DNA of 8,197 nucleotides from Gammaproteobacteria bacterium (lineage in GTDB: Bacteria > Pseudomonadota > Gammaproteobacteria > DAOWEP01), in the NCBI GenBank assembly GCA_030638455.1, contig DAOWEP010000067.1:1-8197 (forward strand), read 5' to 3'. Shown here one piece after another: positions 1 to 6,740 of this stretch (position 1 is its first letter; the number at the start of each line of letters is the position of its first letter). The translations under genes were made by a program, and so were the position numbers. The notes beneath the pieces were generated by a model. The model had not been told where the DNA came from and made no database searches. It saw only the letters and a list, made by a program, of their open reading frames with translations.

Positions 1-1446
1 GAAGATATACCTACTGGAGAAGAGTTATCTCTATACCAGCAAGGTGAATTTACAGATCTGTGTCGTGGCCCGCATGTTCCCAGTACCGGTAAGATCAAAG
101 CCTTTAAGCTTATGAAGCTAGCGGGGGCATACTGGCGCGGTGATTCCAGTAACGAGATGCTCCAGCGTATCTACGGTACTGCCTGGAAAGATAAAAAGGC
201 ACTCAAGGCCTACTTGCATCGTCTGGAAGAAGCGGAAAAGCGGGATCATCGTAAGATTGGACGTCACCAGGATCTGTTTCATACTCAGGAAGAAGCGCCA
301 GGAATGGTGTTTTGGCATGACAAAGGTTGGCAGGTTTACCTGGCGGTACAAAGCTACATCAGGGATCGCTTGCGCGAGCACAATTATCAGGAAGTGAATA
401 CGCCTCTTGTAGTGGATCGTACATTGTGGGAAAAATCCGGACACTGGGAAAAATTCAGGGAAGATATGTTTACCACTGAATCTGAAAAGCGGACCTATGC
501 CATCAAACCGATGAACTGTCCCTGTCATGTTCAGATCTTCAATCAGGGCCTCAAGAGTTACCGGGACTTGCCCTTGCGACTGGCGGAATTTGGTTCCTGT
601 CATCGTAATGAACCATCCGGAACCCTACACGGCCTCATGCGAGTACGCGGTTTTACACAGGACGATGCCCATATTTTTTGTACCGAGGATCAGGTGCAGG
701 AGGAGGTTTCCAGCTTTATTGATTTGCTTTACCGAGTGTATGCGGACTTTGGTTTTAATGATGTCATCATCAAGCTTTCGACGAGGCCTGAAAAGAGGGT
801 CGGTAGTGATGAGGGTTGGGACAAGGCTGAGCATGCATTGGAAAGGGCCCTGAATGAAAAGGGTATCGAATGGGATCTGCAGCCGGGTGAGGGGGCCTTT
901 TATGGCCCCAAGATCGAATTTTCGCTCAAGGACTGCCTGGATCGTGTCTGGCAGTGCGGCACCATACAGGTGGACTTTTCCATGCCCGGACGTCTGGACG
1001 CACAATACGTGGCTGAGGACGGTAGTCGTCAGGTGCCTGTGATGTTACATAGGGCCATTCTGGGTTCTATGGAGCGATTTATCGGTATCCTGATCGAGCA
1101 ATATGCCGGGGCCTTTCCGCTATGGCTGGCCCCAGTTCAGGCTGTAATCATGAATATTACCGACCAACAGGCCGAATATGTGCAAAAAGTGGAACAAATC
1201 CTTAAAAACCATAACTTTCGGGTCAAATCGGACTTGAGAAATGAGAAGATCGGCTTTAAAATCCGCGAACACACAATTCAACGTATTCCATACCTGCTGG
1301 TGGTAGGTGACCGGGAACGTGAATCAGGCTCTGTAGCCGTGCGCACGCGTAGTGGTGAAGATCTGGGCTCAAAGACATTGGATGAGCTCAGTGAATTCTT
1401 TACCACAGAGATCGCAAGCCGCGGCTTAACTGTTTTGGAGGATTAA
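1..1446 (+). CDS. thrS: Threonyl-tRNA synthetase, 5'-truncated by window edge
   Basis: Class II aminoacyl-tRNA synthetase that charges tRNA-Thr in the cytoplasm. The reading frame is open from base 1 (the first ATG at 112 is internal) to TAA at 1444-1446, giving 481 visible residues. The visible part should begin near residue 162 of the E. coli enzyme, so the full protein would be about 642 residues, the usual length; the N-terminal TGS domain and part of the editing domain are missing. The zinc-binding triad is present: Cys in MNCPCH at 517-519, His in DDAHIF at 670-672, and His in VMLHRAILGSMERF at 1048-1050. The motif 2 arginine lies in CHRNEPSGTLHG (codon 604-606). The C-terminal anticodon-binding domain (LAPVQAVIMNIT, ADLRNEKIGFKIREH-like segment) is complete. 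E. coli thrS represses its own translation through a leader operator; that region lies outside this window. The identification is very secure. Confidence 0.98.
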   Translation, partial: EDIPTGEELSLYQQGEFTDLCRGPHVPSTGKIKAFKLMKLAGAYWRGDSSNEMLQRIYGTAWKDKKALKAYLHRLEEAEKRDHRKIGRHQDLFHTQEEAPGMVFWHDKGWQVYLAVQSYIRDRLREHNYQEVNTPLVVDRTLWEKSGHWEKFREDMFTTESEKRTYAIKPMNCPCHVQIFNQGLKSYRDLPLRLAEFGSCHRNEPSGTLHGLMRVRGFTQDDAHIFCTEDQVQEEVSSFIDLLYRVYADFGFNDVIIKLSTRPEKRVGSDEGWDKAEHALERALNEKGIEWDLQPGEGAFYGPKIEFSLKDCLDRVWQCGTIQVDFSMPGRLDAQYVAEDGSRQVPVMLHRAILGSMERFIGILIEQYAGAFPLWLAPVQAVIMNITDQQAEYVQKVEQILKNHNFRVKSDLRNEKIGFKIREHTIQRIPYLLVVGDRERESGSVAVRTRSGEDLGSKTLDELSEFFTTEIASRGLTVLED

Positions 1447-1452
1447 AGCATC
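1437..1452 (+). promoter_or_regulatory. infC ribosome binding site and AUC start codon
   Basis: GGAGG at 1437-1441 sits inside the last codons of thrS, eight bases before ATC at 1450-1452. This is the only strong Shine-Dalgarno sequence near the infC start, and it decides the start codon. The later in-frame ATT (1489) and GTG (1504) have no comparable site. Confidence 0.75.
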
Positions 1453-2070
1453 GCAAGCGGAAAATCGAAGACCCGATTAAATACAGAAATTACTGCCCCG
1501 ACAGTGCGCCTTATTGGCAATGAAAGTGAGCAGCTAGGGATTGTTTCTATCGAAGAAGCACTGAATATAGCCAAGGAAGCATCTCTGGATCTAGTTGAAG
1601 TGTCTCCGCATGCATCTCCTCCCGTTTGTCGGACTATGGACTATGGGAAGTTCCGTTTCGAGGAGAGAAAAGGGCAGCAAACGGGCAAGAAAAAACAGAA
1701 AAGGACCCAGGTAAAGGAAATCAAGTTTCGTCCGGGAACGGACGTGGGAGATTATCAGGTAAAACTACGCAACCTGATACGTTTCCTGAATGATGGTGAT
1801 AAAGCCAAAGTTACCATGCGTTTTCGCGGACGTGAAATGGCTCACCAGGAAATCGGCTTACAACTGCTGGAAAGAGTTGAGGCTGACCTTGAGGAATATG
1901 GCACTGTAGAACAAAGACCAAAACTGGAAGGACGCCAGATGGTCATGGTTTTTTCACCCATATCCTCAAAGACTTCAAAGAAAGCGCCTAAAGTTGCTAA
2001 GAAGCCAAATGCTTCTGTTGCAAATTCTTCTACTGCTGAAGAAAGTACAGTAGCAGAAAAGGCGCAGTAA
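1450..2070 (+). CDS. infC: Translation initiation factor IF-3
   Basis: IF3 binds the 30S subunit, keeps 50S from joining early, and proofreads the start codon and initiator tRNA. From ATC at 1450 the protein has 206 residues. The N-terminal domain runs to about residue 75 (LGIVSIEEALNIAKEA, VCRTMDYGKF), followed by a lysine-rich linker (GKKKQKRTQ) and the C-terminal domain (VKEIKFRPGTDVGDYQVKLR, MRFRGREMAHQEIG). The annotated-looking GTG at 1504 would drop about 18 N-terminal residues (SGKSKTRLNTEIT segment) that align with the E. coli N-terminus, and it has no ribosome binding site. A rare AUU, AUC or AUA start is a known infC trait that lets IF3 repress its own synthesis. After MVMVFSP the protein carries about 36 extra residues rich in Lys, Ala and Ser; the E. 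coli protein ends soon after this point. The gene follows thrS after three bases, so co-transcription is likely. Confidence 0.95.
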   Translation: MASGKSKTRLNTEITAPTVRLIGNESEQLGIVSIEEALNIAKEASLDLVEVSPHASPPVCRTMDYGKFRFEERKGQQTGKKKQKRTQVKEIKFRPGTDVGDYQVKLRNLIRFLNDGDKAKVTMRFRGREMAHQEIGLQLLERVEADLEEYGTVEQRPKLEGRQMVMVFSPISSKTSKKAPKVAKKPNASVANSSTAEESTVAEKAQ

Positions 2071-2125
2071 AGAAGTTGCAGGTCACGCTGAGTAGCACCG
2101 AACAGCGGCCGATTGTCCAAATGTC

Positions 2126-2154
2126 ACAGTTCCAGTTAAATGTGGAACTGTTTT
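2126..2154 (+). promoter_or_regulatory. Hairpin with short T run in infC-rpmI gap
   Basis: ACAGTTCCA at 2126-2134 pairs perfectly with TGGAACTGT at 2143-2151, closing an 8-base loop, and the right arm runs into TTTT (2151-2154). It lies 36 bases before the rpmI start. It could be a weak terminator, a processing site, or part of the L20-dependent control of rpmI-rplT known from E. coli. The pairing is seen; the role is inferred. Confidence 0.5.
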
Positions 2155-2189
2155 GAATGTGTAGTGGGAAGTAAGTGGAGTAAATAGTT

Positions 2190-2387
2190 ATGCCCAAGAT
2201 GAAATCCAACCGCGGTGCGGCCAAGCGTTTTTCGCGTTCAGCCTCAGGCGGTTTTAAACGTGGATCGTCACATCGTAGACACATCCTGACCAAGAAGAGT
2301 ACCAAACGCAAACGTCATTTGCGTGCAAATGCTCAGGTTAACCCATCAGATACAGCTAGCATACGTCGTATGCTGCCGTTCAGTTAA
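2190..2387 (+). CDS. rpmI: 50S ribosomal protein L35
   Basis: Small basic protein of the large ribosomal subunit, 65 residues, the usual length for bacterial L35. It opens MPKMKSNRGAAKRFS and carries the family's Lys/Arg/Ser-rich core (GGFKRGSSHRRHIL, KKSTKRKRHLR), then a C-terminal segment with NPSDTASIRRMLPF. The ATG at 2190 has GGAG at 2177-2180, nine bases upstream. It is the first gene after the 119-base gap behind infC and is followed after 12 bases by rplT. In E. coli, L20 represses translation of rpmI, and rplT with it by coupling. That regulation is plausible here but is not shown by the sequence alone. Confidence 0.97.
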   Translation: MPKMKSNRGAAKRFSRSASGGFKRGSSHRRHILTKKSTKRKRHLRANAQVNPSDTASIRRMLPFS

Positions 2388-2399
2388 GGGGAGGATGTA

Positions 2400-2759
2400 A
2401 TGCCTAGAGTAAAACGTGGAGTGACCGCGAGAGAGTCGCACAAAAAAATCCTGAAAAAGGCCAAAGGTTATTATGGCGCACGCAGCAAGGTCTTTCGTGT
2501 AGCCAAACAGGCTGTTACCAAGGCCGGTCAATATGCCTATCGTGACCGCAGACAGAGAAAACGTCAGTTTCGCGCATTATGGATTGCCCGTATTAATGCT
2601 GCCGCGCACGAAAATGGTCTTTCGTATAGCCAGTTTATTAACGGACTGAAGAAATCCGAAGTTGAAATAGACCGTAAAGTGCTGGCAGATATTGCAGTCT
2701 TTGACAAATCAGCATTTACTGCAATAGCAGAAAAAGCAAAGGCTGGCCTGTCAAATTGA
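2400..2759 (+). CDS. rplT: 50S ribosomal protein L20
   Basis: L20 binds 23S rRNA early in 50S assembly and acts as a translational repressor of its own operon in E. coli. The 119-residue product has the family length. It opens MPRVKRGVTARESHKKILKKAKGYYG and has the long basic N-terminal extension, then the globular part (RQFRALWIARINAAAHENGLSYSQFINGL, VEIDRKVLADIAVFD). A very strong Shine-Dalgarno sequence, GGGGAGG at 2388-2394, directly follows the rpmI stop and lies five bases before the ATG. The pair is therefore probably translated in a coupled way. The gene ends with TGA at 2757-2759, just before a structured leader in front of pheS. Confidence 0.98.
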   Translation: MPRVKRGVTARESHKKILKKAKGYYGARSKVFRVAKQAVTKAGQYAYRDRRQRKRQFRALWIARINAAAHENGLSYSQFINGLKKSEVEIDRKVLADIAVFDKSAFTAIAEKAKAGLSN

Positions 2760-2815
2760 TAATTCTTGATTATCAAGTAACGAATATTCGGTACTGATAA
2801 TCAATAAGCATTATC
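2758..2815 (+). repeat. Cluster of inverted repeats between rplT and pheS
   Basis: TTGATTATCA (2766-2775) is the exact reverse complement of TGATAATCAA (2795-2804). The enclosed bases fold further: GTA (2777-2779) with TAC (2792-2794), and the perfect palindrome CGAATATTCG at 2781-2790. This gives a near-continuous 39-base dyad with one bulged A and one A/G mismatch. GATAAT occurs at 2758 and 2796 and its complement ATTATC at 2769 and 2810, so several mutually exclusive stems can form. Possible roles are an RNA switch ahead of the terminator at 2822 or a protein-binding dyad. Confidence 0.55.
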
Positions 2816-2821
2816 TAATTC

Positions 2822-2854
2822 AAAGGGGAAGAGCCTAGGGTCTTCCCCTTTTTT
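2822..2854 (+). terminator. Rho-independent terminator or attenuator before pheS
   Basis: AAAGGGGAAGA (2822-2832) pairs with TCTTCCCCTTT (2841-2851) in an uninterrupted 11-base stem with an 8-base loop, and the RNA would continue into a run of six U (2849-2854). It lies 63 bases after rplT and 41 bases before the preferred pheS start. In E. coli an attenuator occupies this place, controlled by the Phe-rich pheM leader peptide. I find no Phe-codon-rich short ORF here, so if it attenuates, the sensor differs. Confidence 0.88.
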
Positions 2855-2894
2855 ATTGTTTTTGTGACACTAAATCCTGAGATGAATGCGACAA

Positions 2895-3911
2895 ATGAAT
2901 AACCTGACTAAGCTTACACAAGAGGCAGAAGCAATAATCGAGAAAGCCGATTCGCTTGATGCCCTGGATAAGATAAGGGTTCAGTATCTTGGTAAGAAAG
3001 GGCTATTAACCGATCAGCTCAAGCAGCTTGGTAAGTTGCCTGCTAAAGCGCGTCCGCAGGCAGGGCAGGAGATCAATAAAGCAAAAAAGGTACTGCAAGC
3101 CAGGATTGAGGCACGTAAACAAGCTTTGCAAGATGAGGTAATGAACGCAAGGCTTGGCAGTGAATCCATTGATGTCACTCTGCCCGGAAGAGGGTCTCGG
3201 TTAGGTGGCAGGCATCCCGTTAGCCGTACAATGGAACGTATCGAAAATCTGTTTGCACAACTAGGTTTTGAAGTAGCAACAGGCCCTGAAATTGAAGATG
3301 ACTATCATAATTTTGAAGCCCTGAATATTCCTGCGCACCATCCGGCGCGTGCCATGCATGATACCTTTTATTTTGATCCGCATACCCTGTTGCGTACGCA
3401 TACTTCACCTGTTCAGATACGTGTAATGGAAAAAGAAGGTCCACCTATACGCGCCATAGCACCAGGCAGGGTATATAGATGCGATTCAGACGTTACCCAT
3501 ACACCGATGTTTCACCAGGTGGAGGGTTTGCTGGTAGATAAGAATGTTAGTTTTGCAGATCTAAAAGGGTTACTGGATGATTTTCTGAAACATTTTTTTG
3601 AGAAAAACCTGAAGGTTCGTTTTCGTCCTTCCTATTTTCCGTTTACAGAACCTTCTGCGGAAGTAGATATGGAATGTGTTATATGTGGTGGCGAAGGTTG
3701 CAGGGTATGCAGTCATACCGGTTGGCTGGAGGTGCTAGGTTGTGGAATGGTGCATCCAAAGGTGTTTGAACATGCTGGTATTGATAATGAAAAATACACA
3801 GGCTATGCCTTTGGGATGGGTGTAGAACGACTGGCTATGCTGCGTTATGGCGTTAATGATTTACGCCTGTTTTTTGAGAATGATCTTCGGTTCTTACAGC
3901 AATTTAACTAG
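2895..3911 (+). CDS. pheS: Phenylalanyl-tRNA synthetase alpha subunit
   Basis: Catalytic subunit of the (alpha-beta)2 class II enzyme that charges tRNA-Phe. With ATG at 2895 the protein has 338 residues and aligns with E. coli PheS without a gap from its first Met (MNNLTKL to ALDKIRVQYLGKKG). An ATG at 2886 would add three residues. Neither start has a good ribosome binding site. The N-terminal 90 residues are the charged coiled coil that contacts tRNA. The catalytic core follows: TGPEIEDDYHNFEALNIP, HDTFYF, THTPMFHQVEGLLVD, RFRPSYFPFTEPSAEVD, and the C-terminal GMGVERLAMLRYGVNDLR. Cys261, Cys264, Cys269 and Cys272 form a CxxC-GGEG-CxxC knuckle, absent from E. coli PheS but common in other bacteria. 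Stop is TAG at 3909-3911. It is paired with pheT downstream. Confidence 0.98.
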   Translation: MNNLTKLTQEAEAIIEKADSLDALDKIRVQYLGKKGLLTDQLKQLGKLPAKARPQAGQEINKAKKVLQARIEARKQALQDEVMNARLGSESIDVTLPGRGSRLGGRHPVSRTMERIENLFAQLGFEVATGPEIEDDYHNFEALNIPAHHPARAMHDTFYFDPHTLLRTHTSPVQIRVMEKEGPPIRAIAPGRVYRCDSDVTHTPMFHQVEGLLVDKNVSFADLKGLLDDFLKHFFEKNLKVRFRPSYFPFTEPSAEVDMECVICGGEGCRVCSHTGWLEVLGCGMVHPKVFEHAGIDNEKYTGYAFGMGVERLAMLRYGVNDLRLFFENDLRFLQQFN

Positions 3912-3912
3912 A

Positions 3913-3922
3913 GGAGATAAGG
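3913..3922 (+). promoter_or_regulatory. Stranded Shine-Dalgarno sequence after pheS
   Basis: GGAG at 3913-3916 and AAGG at 3919-3922 follow the pheS stop at once, where the ribosome binding site for pheT would be expected. The pheT ATG lies 72 bases further on and has no Shine-Dalgarno sequence of its own. The nearest downstream ATG is at 3930, seven bases after AAGG. Confidence 0.45.
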
Positions 3923-3929
3923 TAGCAAG

Positions 3930-3995
3930 ATGAAAGAGGGAAGATGCAAGTTGATGCTTGTATCTTGTAACTTGTCACTTGTGTCTGATACTTAA
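3930..3995 (+). CDS. Possible 21-codon upstream ORF coupled to pheT
   Basis: ATG at 3930 opens a 21-residue reading frame (begins MKEGRCKLMLVS) with AAGG seven bases upstream and GGAG further up. Its TAA at 3993-3995 overlaps the pheT start as TAATG, the arrangement typical of termination-reinitiation coupling. The peptide resembles nothing I know, and most of its codons come from the hairpin and 7-base repeat in the same gap. It could be only a way to carry ribosomes across that insertion, or chance. The overlap is seen; translation is inferred. Confidence 0.3.
   Translation: MKEGRCKLMLVSCNLSLVSDT
3941..3991 (+). repeat. Hairpin plus tandem CTTGTnn 7-base repeat in pheS-pheT gap
   Basis: AAGATGCAAG (3941-3950) pairs with CTTGTATCTT (3957-3966), a 10-base stem with one G-U pair and a 6-base loop. 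From 3957 the unit CTTGTnn repeats four times without a gap (CTTGTAT, CTTGTAA, CTTGTCA, CTTGTGT), followed by a diverged fifth unit CTGATAC ending at 3991. The block looks like a small interspersed element placed between the pheS stop region and pheT. Whether it recurs in the genome cannot be seen from this window. Confidence 0.6.
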
Positions 3996-6373
3996 TGAAG
4001 ATTAGCGAACAATGGTTGCGTGAATGGGCTAACCCGCCTGTATCAGTGTTGGAGCTGGCCGAGCAGTTAACTATGGCGGGTCTTGAAGTTGACTCCGTCA
4101 GTGATGCAGCCGCAAAATTTACCAGTGTCGTGGTTGGGAAGGTGCTCACCATCAAGCCACATCCGGATGCCGACAAACTTAGGGTATGCGAGGTAGATAC
4201 GGGTGATGGGAAACCATTGCAGATCGTGTGTGGTGCAGCAAACGTTAAAGAGAGTATGAACGTGCCCACTGCGATTATTGGCGCGATGTTACCCGGTGAT
4301 TTCAAAATCAAGAAATCAAAGCTTAGGGGAGTAGAGTCTTTCGGTATGCTCTGTTCCGAGAAGGAGCTTGGTCTGGCTGAGAGTAGCGACGGGCTTATGG
4401 AATTACCTTCAGATGCTCCGGTTGGAAAAGATATTCGCGAATACCTGGGTCTGGAAGACCATATTATCGAAATTGAACTTACACCTAACCGAGGTGATTG
4501 CCTGAGTGTGGCCGGTATTGCCAGGGAAGTGGGTGTATTAAACAAATGCCCGGTTGAACAACCTAAGATTCTATCTGTAAAAGAATCCATACAGGATGCT
4601 TTTACTGTATCGGTCAAGGCACCTGAGCACTGTCCACGCTACCTGGGGCGCGTGATTCGTAATATAAATCCGGATGCACAAACGCCACTTTGGATGCAGG
4701 AAAAATTACGAAGAGGGGGTATCCGCAGTCTAGGGCCAATGGTGGATGTTACCAATTATGTAATGCTTGAGCTTGGTCACCCTATGCATGCATTTGACCT
4801 TGACCAGTTGCATGATGAAATTCAGGTAAGGATGGCGAACAAGAATGAGAAGCTAACGTTACTTGATGGCAATGAAATTGAGTTGGTGGAAGGTACCTTG
4901 CTGATTTCAGACAAGAAGAGACCATTAGCACTAGCAGGCATAATGGGAGGGCAGGATTCCGGTATTTCAGATTCTACCCAACATCTATTTCTGGAATGTG
5001 CTTATTTTAATCCGATATCCATATCCGGGAAGGCACGTGAATATGGGTTGCAAACGGATTCATCACATCGTTTTGAGCGAGGCGTAAATCCTGAGACCCT
5101 GCAATTAGCGATGGAGCGAGCAACGAGTCTGTTGTTGGAAATTGTGGGAGGCGATGCCGGTCCAATCTCAGAAGTCAGCTCAGAGAAACATCTGCCAGTT
5201 AGTGAATCCATTTTTTTACGGTCAGCTCGTATTTACAGGCTTCTTGGTATCAAGCTACCTGATTCAGAAATCCAGGAAATTCTCGAGCGACTTGATATGA
5301 CAGTAACGCAATGTGATGGTGGCTGGAATGTAGTGGCACCAGCATTTCGGTTTGATATCGAAATTGAGGCAGACCTGATAGAGGAAATTGGGCGCATCTA
5401 TGGATACAACAAATTGCCAGCCAGTCACTCTACTGCGGGTGGTGCAATGCACCCTAGAACTGAAGCTCGTCTGGAGCATTCTCAACTGACGGATACCCTG
5501 ATCAAGCGAGGCTATCAGGAAGTGATTACCTACAGTTTTATTGATCCAGATGATCAACAATTGTTCGACCCGGACAATACAGCCGTGCGGCTTGCTAACC
5601 CGATTTCATCCGAAATGGCGGTCATGCGAACTTCGCTATGGCCCGGGCTTGTCAGGACTATTATGTATAACCTGAACCGACAGCAATCTACGATACATAT
5701 ATTCGAGTCAGGTCTTAAGTTTATCTCACAAGATAATGAAATAAAACAGGAATTAGTGATTTCAGGCGCGCTTTTTGGTAATGCACTTCAGGAGCAATGG
5801 ACTGAAAAAGGACGCAAGGCTGATTTTTATGACCTCAAAGGCGATGTTGAGGCGTTGCTTCAGTTGACGGGTCAGGGACAGAAATTTACGTTTGAGCCAG
5901 CAAATCATCCTGCATTACATCCGGGCCAATCAGCCAGTGTTGTTCTGGATGGAGAAAATATTGGCGTTTTAGGAGCTATTCACCCAAAAGTGCTACAAAA
6001 TCTTGGAGTTAGTGCTAATATCTATGTATTCGAACTGAATATTGATGACATTAGCCATGCAGTTATACCGAAATTCCATGAGCTGTCAAAATATCCATCG
6101 ATTCGACGAGACATTGCCATCGTGGTTGATGAGCAGGTTTCGGCAGGTGATATCCAGGCATGCATAGAAACAACGCTGCCAGATATCCTGAAAGACGTCA
6201 TTTTGTTTGATGTCTATAAGGGAAAAGGCGTAGATTCTGGACGAAAAAGTCTTGCTTTAGGCTTGATTTTACAGGAATCTTCGCGCACTCTAATAGATAA
6301 GGATATTGATTCTGCAATTGATCAGGTAGTGAAGGAACTAAAACAAAGGTTTGGAGCAACTTTGAGAGACTGA
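3995..6373 (+). CDS. pheT: Phenylalanyl-tRNA synthetase beta subunit
   Basis: Beta subunit of the (alpha-beta)2 enzyme; it binds and positions tRNA-Phe and hydrolyses mischarged Tyr-tRNA-Phe. It has 792 residues (E. coli 795) and opens MKISEQWLREWANPP, which aligns with the E. coli start. Domains in order: the OB-fold tRNA-binding domain, about residues 40-150 (VVVGKVLTIKPHPDADKLRV, IVCGAANV, GDFKIKKSKLRG, FGMLCSEKELGL); the B3/B4 editing domain, about 210-375 (MLELGHPMHAFD near 257-268, SSHRFERGVNPE near 357-367); the B5 domain around 400-470 (DLIEEIGRIYGYNKLP); the catalytic-like core; and the C-terminal FDX-ACB domain from about 694 (KYPSIRRDIAIVVDE to the end). The ATG at 3995 has no Shine-Dalgarno sequence and follows an unusual 83-base gap after pheS, so translation may depend on coupling. 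No frameshift or internal stop is seen. Confidence 0.98.
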   Translation: MKISEQWLREWANPPVSVLELAEQLTMAGLEVDSVSDAAAKFTSVVVGKVLTIKPHPDADKLRVCEVDTGDGKPLQIVCGAANVKESMNVPTAIIGAMLPGDFKIKKSKLRGVESFGMLCSEKELGLAESSDGLMELPSDAPVGKDIREYLGLEDHIIEIELTPNRGDCLSVAGIAREVGVLNKCPVEQPKILSVKESIQDAFTVSVKAPEHCPRYLGRVIRNINPDAQTPLWMQEKLRRGGIRSLGPMVDVTNYVMLELGHPMHAFDLDQLHDEIQVRMANKNEKLTLLDGNEIELVEGTLLISDKKRPLALAGIMGGQDSGISDSTQHLFLECAYFNPISISGKAREYGLQTDSSHRFERGVNPETLQLAMERATSLLLEIVGGDAGPISEVSSEKHLPVSESIFLRSARIYRLLGIKLPDSEIQEILERLDMTVTQCDGGWNVVAPAFRFDIEIEADLIEEIGRIYGYNKLPASHSTAGGAMHPRTEARLEHSQLTDTLIKRGYQEVITYSFIDPDDQQLFDPDNTAVRLANPISSEMAVMRTSLWPGLVRTIMYNLNRQQSTIHIFESGLKFISQDNEIKQELVISGALFGNALQEQWTEKGRKADFYDLKGDVEALLQLTGQGQKFTFEPANHPALHPGQSASVVLDGENIGVLGAIHPKVLQNLGVSANIYVFELNIDDISHAVIPKFHELSKYPSIRRDIAIVVDEQVSAGDIQACIETTLPDILKDVILFDVYKGKGVDSGRKSLALGLILQESSRTLIDKDIDSAIDQVVKELKQRFGATLRD

Positions 6374-6437
6374 ACCAGTTTAAAAGAATAACCTTTTGCA
6401 AAACAACTTTTAATAAAAATTTTTGTGAGAAAAAACA

Positions 6438-6740
6438 ATGGCACTAACTAAAGCAGATATGGCCGAGTATCTATTTGAGGAGCTTGGTCTAAACAAGAGA
6501 GAAGCCAAAGAGCTGGTAGAGATGTTTTTTGAAGAGATACGTAATTCTCTGGAGCATGGCAGGCAGGTTAAGCTCTCAGGTTTTGGAAATTATGATCTTC
6601 GTGATAAAAATCAACGACCAGGAAGAAACCCAAAAACAGGAGAGGAAATCCCGATCACGGCACGTCGTGTAGTTACTTTTCGTCCTGGCCAAAAATTAAA
6701 AGCGAGAGTTGAAGCATATGCTGGAGGCAGCGAACAATAG
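6438..6740 (+). CDS. ihfA: Integration host factor alpha subunit
   Basis: IHF is a heterodimer (with IhfB, encoded elsewhere) that bends DNA sharply at specific sites and shapes replication, recombination and transcription complexes. The 100-residue product has the family length. The helical dimerisation region (ALTKADMAEYLFEELGLNKREAKELVEMFFEEIR) comes first, then the DNA-binding arm with the hallmark GRNPKTGEEIPITARRVVTFRPGQKLK. Pro65 in that motif matches the intercalating proline. The alpha rather than beta assignment rests on the sequence and on its place after pheT, as in E. coli. GTGAG about eight bases before the ATG serves as a modest ribosome binding site. The 64-base A+T-rich gap after pheT has no terminator and no convincing promoter that I can see. 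Confidence 0.96.
   Translation: MALTKADMAEYLFEELGLNKREAKELVEMFFEEIRNSLEHGRQVKLSGFGNYDLRDKNQRPGRNPKTGEEIPITARRVVTFRPGQKLKARVEAYAGGSEQ

Noticed and set aside
118..603. Minus-strand ORF opposite thrS
   Set aside because: Antisense shadow of the conserved thrS catalytic region, with no family resemblance.
2756..2797. Short TTG-started frame as a pheM-like leader peptide
   Set aside because: It encodes no phenylalanine run (reads LIILDYQVTNIRY), so it does not fit a Phe attenuation peptide.
3904..4617. Long minus-strand ORF opposite pheT
   Set aside because: It is the antisense shadow of the conserved pheT 5' region and has no recognisable domain.
5551..5565. ATCAA...-like IHF binding site inside pheT
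   Set aside because: It misses the leading W and the TTR end of the consensus; consistent with chance.
6362..6391. TTGAGA as the -35 box of an ihfA promoter
   Set aside because: The -35 match is good, but no acceptable -10 hexamer occurs at 16-18 bases.
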